Assembly (NCBI GenBank): GCA_905198825.1
Contig: CAJKEF010000066.1
Coordinates: forward strand, 1 to 6,204
Reading direction: 5' to 3'
DNA length: 6,204 nt
From: an uncultured Collinsella sp.
Lineage (GTDB): Bacteria > Actinomycetota > Coriobacteriia > Coriobacteriales > Coriobacteriaceae
Shown: positions 1 through 5,069 of the stretch, one piece after another
How the letters are laid out: each line of letters begins with the position of its first letter
Position numbering within the stretch: the stretch's first letter is position 1
Notes under the pieces: model-generated
Told to the model about the DNA's origin: nothing
What the model saw: the letters and a program-made list of their open reading frames with translations, nothing else
The model's database searches: none
Made by a program: the position numbers and the translations under genes

Positions 1-164
1 GCGTGTGGTCTGCCGCCAACGACGCCCCGTTTGTGGCGCTCGAGCCCTGGACCGGTCACACCACCATGGACACCGAGGACGATGTCTTTGAGCACAAGGC
101 CAACACCATCACCTTGGCTCCCGGCGCTACCGATAAACGTAGCTTTAGCGTCACACTACTCTAG
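1..164 (+). CDS. Aldose 1-epimerase family protein, C-terminal end (partial)
   Basis: Only the last 53 codons are present; the first complete codon is at position 3 and the stop is TAG at 162-164. The visible protein contains WSAANDAPFVALEPWTG, then a stretch ending in NTITLAPGATDKRSFSVTLL. The (F/V)xxLEPWxG block followed by a closing beta-strand with LxPG is typical of the C-terminus of galactose mutarotase-like (LacX/YihR-type) aldose 1-epimerases, which interconvert alpha and beta anomers of sugars in the cytoplasm. The catalytic histidines and glutamate lie upstream of the window or cannot be assigned from this fragment, so activity and substrate cannot be judged. Codon use matches the downstream genes. 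A strong terminator begins 55 bases after the stop, so this gene probably ends its own transcription unit. Confidence 0.75.
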   Translation, partial: VWSAANDAPFVALEPWTGHTTMDTEDDVFEHKANTITLAPGATDKRSFSVTLL

Positions 165-190
165 AGGTTCCGCCGCTCGGTCGATGCTGT

Positions 191-289
191 GCGCCGTCCA
201 GAGCGATAATTTGTCATTCAAAAGGCAAGGCATAGACCTTCTGGTCATGCCTTGCCTTTTTCATGCCACTTGTTCGCTCTGGACGTCGC
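191..289. repeat. 99-base imperfect palindrome enclosing a terminator
   Basis: The outer arms are 191-206 and 274-289. They are reverse complements at 15 of 16 positions, including an unbroken 12-bp match (195-206 CGTCCAGAGCGA with 274-285 TCGCTCTGGACG). Inside, the arms continue with scattered matches and then the terminator stem (220-238 with 243-260). Across the whole element about 39 of 48 aligned positions can pair. The matching outer arms are not needed for a terminator. The element could be an elongated terminator, a bidirectional transcription barrier between the epimerase gene and the importer operon, or a small terminal-inverted-repeat element. No convincing target-site duplication is visible. 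Confidence 0.75.
220..261 (+). terminator. Rho-independent terminator
   Basis: The left arm 220-238 pairs with the right arm 243-260 (AAAAGGCAAGGCAT paired with ATGCCTTGCCTTTT, plus GACC with GGTC beyond one bulged A). The loop is 4 nt (TTCT) and a run of five T residues lies at 257-261. The A-run on the left arm means the hairpin could also stop transcription coming from the other direction. It lies 55 bases after the epimerase stop codon and should insulate that gene from the importer operon. Confidence 0.9.
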
Positions 290-427
290 TCGCCGGCATT
301 GCCAAAACATCGGCGTCCCCAATGACTACCGTGTGTCTATTAATTTTTCGAGCTTGTGCTGCGCTGCTGGTCGCTGGCGTATATCCTGTTACGTCGTTAG
401 CATACGATTCAACAGGGAAGGCAGATT
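290..427 (+). promoter_or_regulatory. Upstream region of the amino-acid importer operon
   Basis: This segment between the terminator and the binding-protein start must hold the operon promoter, but no good -35/-10 pair stands out. Weak -10-like candidates are TATTAA (339-344) and TATATC (380-385), neither with a well-spaced -35. TTGTGC (354-359) is 20 nt from the second, which is too far. Just before the gene, CCTGTT (385-390) is the exact reverse complement of AACAGG (411-416), with an inner 4-bp stem TCGT (394-397) and ACGA (404-407). The right outer arm overlaps the start of the ribosome-binding site AGGGAAGG (414-421), so this small hairpin could partly mask it. Confidence 0.35.
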
Positions 428-1354
428 ATGCATTCTCCCCATCAACGCGACGCGCGTCCACAGCCGGTATGCAGTCGTCGCATCTTTTTGGGTAGTGCTC
501 TCGCTGCGAGCGCTTCTGTCGTCGCCGGCGCACTTGCCGGTTGCCAGCGCCCCTCCACGCTGGAAGTAGTTCAGCCCACGACGGGCGGCGGTCGCGACGA
601 CCTGTCCGATTCCGTGATCGGCAAGGACAAGATCCGTATCGGCATGGAGGCGGCCTACGCCCCGTACAACTGGCAGGTCTCCGAGGCCAGCGAGTACACC
701 ATCCCCATCGACAACGTGCAGGGCGCCTATGCCGACGGCTACGACGTGCAGATCGCCAAGATTGTCTGCAAGGCCCTCGGCGGCGAGCCCGTTGCCGTCA
801 AGCAGAGCTTCTCGGGCCTTATCGATTCGCTCAACAACGGTCAGATCGACCTCATCATTGCCGGCATGAGCGCCACGCCCGAGCGCGAGGAGTCCGTCGG
901 CTTTTCCGATCCGTACTTCATTGGCTACTTTGGCCTGTTCGTAAAAGAGGGCTCGCCTTACCAGAACGCCACCAAGCTCAGCGACTTTAGCGGCGCTACG
1001 GTCCTCGGCCAAAAGGACACCATGCTCGATACCGTCATCGACGAGATTCCGGGCGTTGTGCACAAAAACCCGGTCGACTCGGTCCCCACGGTGTTTTCGA
1101 ACCTGCTGCAGGGCACGTGCGACGCCGTGACCTACAACACCGAGAACGAGAAGGGCTATATGGCTCAAAACCCGGGCATCGTTCCCATTCATTTTGCCGA
1201 AGGCGAGGGCTTTAAGCAGGAGGTCGCGGCAAACGTCGGCTGCCGCAAGGGCTCGGACAAGCTGCTTAAGCTCATCGACAAGACGCTCAAGGGCATTAGC
1301 CAGGAGGAGCGCGACCAAATGTGGGACGCGTGCCTCGACCGTCAGCCGGCATAG
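428..1354 (+). CDS. Amino-acid ABC transporter substrate-binding lipoprotein
   Basis: A 308-residue extracellular solute-binding protein of family 3 (SBP_bac_3), which delivers an amino acid to the permease encoded next. The N-terminus is a combined Tat and lipoprotein signal: twin-arginine motif SRRIFL (16-21), a weakly hydrophobic segment, then lipobox LAGC (36-39) with Cys39 as the predicted lipidated residue. The mature domain begins with KIRIGMEAAYAPYNW (68-82) and includes SFSGLIDSLNNGQIDLIIAGMSAT (127-150), PER with Arg153, and FSDPY (159-163), all typical of the family. Arg153 is the usual ligand-carboxylate contact. At the position where many members have an Asp that binds the ligand amino group, this protein has Asn237 in DAVTYNTEN. 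The ATG follows AGGGAAGG by 6 nt and no other in-frame Met occurs until residue 73. The permease start lies 9 nt downstream, so the genes are co-transcribed. The exact amino acid cannot be predicted. Confidence 0.93.
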   Translation: MHSPHQRDARPQPVCSRRIFLGSALAASASVVAGALAGCQRPSTLEVVQPTTGGGRDDLSDSVIGKDKIRIGMEAAYAPYNWQVSEASEYTIPIDNVQGAYADGYDVQIAKIVCKALGGEPVAVKQSFSGLIDSLNNGQIDLIIAGMSATPEREESVGFSDPYFIGYFGLFVKEGSPYQNATKLSDFSGATVLGQKDTMLDTVIDEIPGVVHKNPVDSVPTVFSNLLQGTCDAVTYNTENEKGYMAQNPGIVPIHFAEGEGFKQEVAANVGCRKGSDKLLKLIDKTLKGISQEERDQMWDACLDRQPA

Positions 1355-1363
1355 GGAGGCAGC

Positions 1364-2512
1364 ATGAAAACCATCAATCGTCTGGCCTCCTTTATCAAGG
1401 CCGACCACCGTTATGTGTACTTGGGCACGAGCGTTATCGCGGCGCTCGGCCTGGCGTTTAGCCAGCGCAACCCCACGCCGCTGAGCTTCTTGGCGCCTAC
1501 GGGCGTGTTCCAGGATTGCCTTTGGGCAATCCTTTGGGCCTGGCTCGTCGTGTCGGCGGCGGCGCTGGTCACCAAACTCATGCACTGGAACGACTATCGC
1601 GAAACGTCGCCGTTTGCTTCCGAGCGCTTCCGTCGCGGCGCGCGCCTGGGCAGCTATGTCGTCGTTGCTATTGCGGCGATCTTCTTTGTCGACCGTTGCG
1701 TCATGTCGTTTATCGATCTGGTGCAGGTGAGCATTGTCTCGGACTCCAACCCCAGCGACTTTTTGTCGAGCCTGGTCTACATGACCTACAAGAGCGGCGA
1801 CTTCTTCATCCGCGGCATCGAGATCACCATCGCGCTTGCCACCTTCGGCACCGTCATCGCATTCTTCCTGGCGCTGCTCTTTGTGTTCCTGCGTATTCAG
1901 ACCTTCGACCGCGTGGACAACGACCTGGTGCGCTTCTTTAAGAGTATCGGCCGCGGCTTTGCGACCGTCTACTCCACCATCGTGCGCGGCACGCCCATGA
2001 TGGTCCAGGGTCTGCTCATCTATTACGCAGGCTTCACCGTTTTGCGCGGCATGGGCTTCGAGACCGCCCAGGCCAACCAGATCTGGAGTACTTTTACCGC
2101 CGGCCTCGTCACCATCTCGCTCAACTCCACCGCCTACATGATGGAGGTCCTGCGCGGCGGCATCGAGTCCATCGATCCCGGCCAGGCCGAGGCGGCACGC
2201 TCGCTGGGCCTGTCGCAGTGGCAGGCTATGCGCAAAGTCGTGTTCCCCCAGGGCATTAAAAACGCGATTCCGGCGCTCACCAACGAGCTCATCATCAACA
2301 TCAAGGACTCGTCGGTGCTCTCGGTCATCGGCGTGTTCGACCTCATGTACGCCACCACCACCGTTGCCGGCGTGTACTACCGCCAGATGGAGGTCTACTG
2401 CGTGGCGCTCGTGGTCTACCTGATCCTGACGCTTGTGGCGAGCCGCCTGCTCGAGGCCTTTGGCAAAAAGCTCGGCGCCGAGGCCCCGGCCACGCTGCCC
2501 AGCTCCAACTAG
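1364..2512 (+). CDS. Amino-acid ABC transporter permease with N-terminal extension
   Basis: A 382-residue inner-membrane protein of the His/Glu/Gln/Arg/opine permease family. The canonical domain occupies about residues 145-370. It includes SGDFFIRGIEITIALATFG (144-162), RGTPMMVQGLLIYY (208-221), the EAA loop that docks on the ATPase (EAARSLGLSQWQAMRKVVFPQ, 276-296), then NELIINIKDSSVLSVIG (307-323) and a last hydrophobic helix near 344-360. Family members are usually about 215-250 residues long. Here roughly 140 additional residues precede the domain, with three hydrophobic segments near 18-33, 48-70 and 95-117. No second permease gene is present, so it probably forms a homodimer. The ribosome-binding site GGGAGG (1354-1359) overlaps the last base of the upstream stop codon, consistent with tight operon coupling. 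The ATPase start is 22 nt after the stop. Confidence 0.93.
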   Translation: MKTINRLASFIKADHRYVYLGTSVIAALGLAFSQRNPTPLSFLAPTGVFQDCLWAILWAWLVVSAAALVTKLMHWNDYRETSPFASERFRRGARLGSYVVVAIAAIFFVDRCVMSFIDLVQVSIVSDSNPSDFLSSLVYMTYKSGDFFIRGIEITIALATFGTVIAFFLALLFVFLRIQTFDRVDNDLVRFFKSIGRGFATVYSTIVRGTPMMVQGLLIYYAGFTVLRGMGFETAQANQIWSTFTAGLVTISLNSTAYMMEVLRGGIESIDPGQAEAARSLGLSQWQAMRKVVFPQGIKNAIPALTNELIINIKDSSVLSVIGVFDLMYATTTVAGVYYRQMEVYCVALVVYLILTLVASRLLEAFGKKLGAEAPATLPSSN

Positions 2513-2534
2513 GCTCAAGACGAGGAGAATCATC

Positions 2535-3320
2535 ATGGCAGATACCGCCACTACCGGCGTTGCGGCCGCCGCACAGACCAATGAGCCGCTCATCCGCGTC
2601 GAGGGCCTGCGCAAGAGCTTCGGCTCGCTCGAGGTGCTCAAGGGCATCGACCTGTCCGTCAATCCCGGCGAGGTCGTCACCATTATCGGCGCCTCGGGTT
2701 CGGGCAAATCGACCTTTCTGCGCTGCCTCAACCTGCTCGAGACCCCGGACGCGGGCCACATCTGGTTCCACGGCCAGGACCTCACGGCCGAGCGCTGCAA
2801 CATCAACAAGCTGCGCGAGGACATCGGCATGGTGTTCCAGGGCTTTAACCTGTTCAACAACATGGACGTGCTCGACAACTGCACGCTCGCGCCCGTCACG
2901 CTCAAAAAGATGAGCAAGGTCGAGGCCGAGAAGGTCGCGCTGGAGCATCTGACGAGCGTGGGACTCGAAAAGTTCGCGGACGCCGCCGTGGGTCGCCTGT
3001 CCGGTGGTCAAAAACAGCGCGTGGCCATCGCCCGCGCCCTGTGCATGAATCCGCAGATCATGCTGTTCGACGAGCCGACCTCCGCACTCGACCCCGAGAT
3101 CGTGGGAGAGGTGCTCGAGGTCATGCGCAAGCTCGCTGCCGACGGCATGACCATGGTCGTCGTCACGCACGAGATGGCCTTTGCCCGCACGGTGTCCGAC
3201 CGCGTGGTCTTTATGGACAAGGGCGTGGTCCTCGAGGACGCCGCGCCGGCGGAGCTCTTTGGCAACCCCAAGCACCAGCGTACCCGCGAGTTCCTCTCGC
3301 GTTATCTCGAGGACAAATAG
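2535..3320 (+). CDS. Amino-acid ABC transporter ATP-binding protein (GlnQ type)
   Basis: A 261-residue cytoplasmic ATPase that powers the importer encoded just upstream. All nucleotide-binding motifs are intact: Walker A GASGSGKST (52-60), Q-loop Gln102, signature LSGGQ (155-159), Walker B IMLFDE (175-180), D-loop SALD (183-186) and switch His212. The run from DEPTSALDPE through GMTMVVVTHEM is characteristic of polar amino-acid transport ATPases such as GlnQ, HisP and ArtP. The start was placed at 2535 because GAGGAG (2522-2527) lies 7 nt upstream. The open frame extends back to 2433, but that part overlaps the permease gene and encodes an arginine- and proline-rich stretch with no family match. 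About 16 residues at the N-terminus (ADTATTGVAAAAQTN) are low-complexity and precede the conserved domain. It is the last clear member of the importer operon. Confidence 0.95.
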   Translation: MADTATTGVAAAAQTNEPLIRVEGLRKSFGSLEVLKGIDLSVNPGEVVTIIGASGSGKSTFLRCLNLLETPDAGHIWFHGQDLTAERCNINKLREDIGMVFQGFNLFNNMDVLDNCTLAPVTLKKMSKVEAEKVALEHLTSVGLEKFADAAVGRLSGGQKQRVAIARALCMNPQIMLFDEPTSALDPEIVGEVLEVMRKLAADGMTMVVVTHEMAFARTVSDRVVFMDKGVVLEDAAPAELFGNPKHQRTREFLSRYLEDK

Positions 3321-3343
3321 CCGACCGCAAACGCTTACGTGGC

Positions 3344-3368
3344 AGGGCCGCTCCGGTGGGGCGGCCCT
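3344..3368 (+). terminator. GC-rich hairpin after the importer operon, possible weak terminator
   Basis: AGGGCCGC (3344-3351) and GCGGCCCT (3361-3368) form a perfect 8-bp stem with a 9-nt loop. The following bases TTGTCGTC make a poor U-tract, so termination may be partial. It lies 23 nt after the ATPase stop and 24 nt before the peptidase start. It may lower, rather than abolish, read-through into the peptidase gene, or mark an mRNA processing boundary. Confidence 0.5.
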
Positions 3369-3382
3369 TGTCGTCACAATCG

Positions 3383-3388
3383 AAAGGA
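3383..3388 (+). promoter_or_regulatory. Ribosome-binding site deciding the peptidase start
   Basis: AAAGGA lies 4 nt before ATG 3393. It favours that start over the in-frame ATG at 3339, which would add 18 residues encoded by the hairpin region and has no comparable purine-rich sequence in front of it. Confidence 0.7.
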
Positions 3389-3392
3389 TGTC

Positions 3393-4820
3393 ATGGCCGA
3401 GGTTTGGCGCTTCTTTGCGCATGAGGATGATTTTGCCGATTTGGACAAGGCCGGCGCATGCGAGCGCTTGGGCCGTGTGCTGTCGTTTCCGACCATTTCG
3501 AGCATGGATGCCGAGGCGGTGGACTGGCAGCCCTTCGACGACCTGCGCGCCTATATGCAGCAGGCCTGGCCGCGCGTGTTTGCGGCGGGCGAGGTCGAGC
3601 TTATCGACCATTCGCTATTGGTGACGCTTGGCGGTTCCAACCCTGCTCTCAAGCCCGTCATGCTCATGGGCCACATGGACGTGGTTCCCGTGGTGCCCGG
3701 CACCGAGGCCGACTGGACGCATGCCCCCTTTAGCGGCCACGTGGACGACACCTACATTTGGGGTCGCGGCGCGATCGACATGAAGGACCAGGTCGCAGGC
3801 ATTCTCGAGGCTGTCGAGTATGCGCTGGCGCACGGTTGGCAGCACGAGCGCACGCTGCTGCTGGCCTTTGGCCAGGACGAGGAGACTACGCAGTGCGGCG
3901 CGGGGGCGATCGGCCGCGTGCTCGAGGAGCGCGGTATTGAACTTGAATACCTGATCGACGAGGGTGACTACCGTATTGTTTCGGCTGCCGAGTACGGCGC
4001 GGGCGAGGGCTGGCTTATGCATGCCGACCTTGCCGAGAAGGGCTACGCCGATATCGTGCTCAAGACGAAGAGTGAGGGAGGGCATTCGTCCAACCCCTAC
4101 GGCGGCACATCGCTCGAGGTGCTGAGCCGCGCTATCGCCGCAATCTGCGATATCGAGTGGCCGACGCGCGTCACGGACCTGCTTGCCGCACAGCTCGTCG
4201 AGCTGGGGCTCTACACGGCGGATGAGATTGCCGCCAACGGGGACGTCATTGTCCGCGACTGCCTAGCCAGCAACAAGCTCTATCCGCTGGTGACGACCAC
4301 CTGCGCGCCCACGCAGATCGAGGGTGGCAGCACCGGCGCCAACGTAATGCCGCAGGATATGCGGGCCAACATTAACTTCCGCATGCTCGAGGGCACGAGC
4401 GTGGCCGATGTCGTGGCCCGCTGCCGCGTCGCCGTTGCAGAGGCGGGGCTCGCCGACCGTGTCGAGGTCGAGCTCGGCCCTGGCAGCTCCGAACCCTCGC
4501 CGTGCCCGCGTGTTGGTGGACCGGGACTCGAGGCCGTTCGCGCCATTGCCACCCGCTACTTCCGCGACCCAAAGGGGGCGGAGGAAAACGGACCGAGTGC
4601 GACGGGCGGGGCTCCTGTCAGCATCGTCCCCTCAACCGTGATCGGTGCCACCGATGCGGCTAACTATCAGCGCATTTGCTCCGAGTGCATTCGTTTTTCG
4701 GCGTTTGTGGTCGACGATGACGAGTGCGACCGCGGCGTCCACGGCACCAACGAGCGCATCACCCGCCGCGCCTACTTCCAGGGCATCCGCTTCCTCGTCG
4801 CTCTACTCCAAACGCTCTAG
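3393..4820 (+). CDS. M20-family metallopeptidase, CPS1/PM20D1-like
   Basis: A 475-residue di-zinc hydrolase of the M20/ArgE/DapE/CPS1 superfamily. The metal site is complete by motif: His94 in GHMDVVP, catalytic Asp96, bridging Asp129 in GRGAIDMKD, general base Glu163 and metal ligand Glu164 in GQDEE, Asp189 in IDEGDY, and His450 in VHGTNERI. SEGGHSSNPYGGTSL (227-241, His231) begins the dimerisation (lid) domain. The spacing and the phrases APFSG, WGRGAIDMKD, GQDEE and HGTNE resemble yeast carboxypeptidase S and PM20D1-type enzymes more than DapE or ArgE. Those relatives cleave peptides with C-terminal glycine, or N-acyl amino acids. No signal peptide is visible, so it is probably cytoplasmic. 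Near the C-terminus it reads GATDAANYQ, where CPS1/PM20D1 relatives usually have TDxRxY, so the Arg is missing. The gene lies 72 nt after the importer ATPase and could process an imported substrate; that link is inference. The substrate is unknown. Confidence 0.88.
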   Translation: MAEVWRFFAHEDDFADLDKAGACERLGRVLSFPTISSMDAEAVDWQPFDDLRAYMQQAWPRVFAAGEVELIDHSLLVTLGGSNPALKPVMLMGHMDVVPVVPGTEADWTHAPFSGHVDDTYIWGRGAIDMKDQVAGILEAVEYALAHGWQHERTLLLAFGQDEETTQCGAGAIGRVLEERGIELEYLIDEGDYRIVSAAEYGAGEGWLMHADLAEKGYADIVLKTKSEGGHSSNPYGGTSLEVLSRAIAAICDIEWPTRVTDLLAAQLVELGLYTADEIAANGDVIVRDCLASNKLYPLVTTTCAPTQIEGGSTGANVMPQDMRANINFRMLEGTSVADVVARCRVAVAEAGLADRVEVELGPGSSEPSPCPRVGGPGLEAVRAIATRYFRDPKGAEENGPSATGGAPVSIVPSTVIGATDAANYQRICSECIRFSAFVVDDDECDRGVHGTNERITRRAYFQGIRFLVALLQTL

Positions 4821-4835
4821 CCAAAAAGCAAGTCC

Positions 4836-4868
4836 TTGGTGCAATGGAGTCAGGTTTGTTTGCACCAA
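4836..4868 (+). terminator. Inverted repeat after the peptidase gene, possible terminator
   Basis: TTGGTGCAA (4836-4844) and TTGCACCAA (4860-4868) are perfect 9-bp reverse complements around a 15-nt loop, starting 15 nt after the peptidase stop. No U-tract follows (TCATTCCG), so intrinsic termination would be weak. It could instead be a palindromic protein-binding site, or 3'-end protection for the peptidase mRNA. Confidence 0.4.
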
Positions 4869-4889
4869 TCATTCCGTGCGGGTTATATG
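4860..4889 (+). promoter_or_regulatory. Weak candidate promoter for prfA
   Basis: TTGCAC (4860-4865) and TATATG (4884-4889) are 18 nt apart. Each matches its sigma-70 consensus only partly (3 of 6 and 4 of 6). If used, transcription would begin near 4897 and give a leader of about 170 nt before prfA, containing the 4915-4947 hairpin and the small ORF. No better pair was seen in the intergenic region. Confidence 0.2.
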
Positions 4890-4947
4890 CAGGTTTGCCT
4901 GCGCACGCTATCATGTATGGGTTAGACCGCAACTATGTACCCCATAC
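4876..4947 (+). other. Two adjacent stem-loops upstream of prfA
   Basis: The first stem-loop has an outer stem GTGC (4876-4879) with GCAC (4903-4906) and an inner stem GCAGG (4889-4893) with CCTGC (4898-4902) closing a TTTG loop; a one-sided bulge separates the two stems. The second has GTATGGG (4915-4921) pairing with CCCATAC (4941-4947) around a 19-nt loop. With the repeat at 4836-4868 this makes three consecutive foldable units in about 110 bases. No known riboswitch or tRNA was recognised. It could be a structured leader or 3' UTR, or chance pairing in GC-rich DNA. Confidence 0.35.
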
Positions 4948-4961
4948 GCGAAGGGATGCGC

Positions 4962-4988
4962 ATGTATCTGAAGATCGACATGTTCTAG
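4962..4988 (+). CDS. Possible 8-codon leader ORF upstream of prfA
   Basis: ATG 4962 opens an ORF encoding MYLKIDMF and ending in TAG (4986-4988). AAGGGA (4951-4956) lies 5 nt before the ATG, a good Shine-Dalgarno position. An in-frame ATG at 4956 would add Met-Arg but sits on top of that site. Both ATGs lie in the perfect palindrome ATGCGCAT (4956-4963). A short GC-rich hairpin, GGCGC (5008-5012) with GCGCC (5016-5020), follows 20 nt after the stop. It could be a leader peptide affecting prfA expression or a chance ORF; there is no homology argument. Confidence 0.2.
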   Translation: MYLKIDMF

Positions 4989-5069
4989 CCGGGCTTACCC
5001 CCGCAGTGGCGCCGCGCGCCCCATCAACTCTGCCGATTTTCACCTTCACGCATATAAAGGAGTCCCGCC

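Noticed and set aside
174..292. Repeat of CGCTCG (174-179 and 287-292) as a target-site duplication of a mobile element
   Set aside because: It is a short GC-rich hexamer that does not abut both ends of the palindrome, so chance is the simpler explanation.
2433..2534. Upstream extension of the ATPase to an earlier ATG
   Set aside because: It would overlap the permease gene and add an Arg/Pro-rich stretch. GAGGAG is correctly spaced before ATG 2535.
389..2917. A very long open frame (842 codons) on the minus strand opposite the importer genes
   Set aside because: It is antisense to three genes with intact family motifs. Its translation is rich in Arg, His, Ala, Val and Leu with no recognisable domain, which is the usual shadow of GC-rich, codon-biased genes.
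3339..3392. Alternative earlier start for the peptidase
   Set aside because: The extra 18 codons span the GC hairpin and lack a ribosome-binding site, while AAAGGA precedes ATG 3393.
2343..3611. Minus-strand open frame of 422 codons opposite the ATPase and peptidase start
   Set aside because: It is a compositional shadow of the plus-strand genes, with no ribosome-binding site or domain evidence.
4876..4960. tRNA-like or T-box-like structure upstream of prfA
   Set aside because: No T-arm consensus, acceptor stem, anticodon arm or T-box core was found; only simple stem-loops are present.
5053..5058. TATAAA resembling a -10 box
   Set aside because: It overlaps the prfA ribosome-binding site, has no -35 at the right distance and would place the transcript start almost at the ATG.
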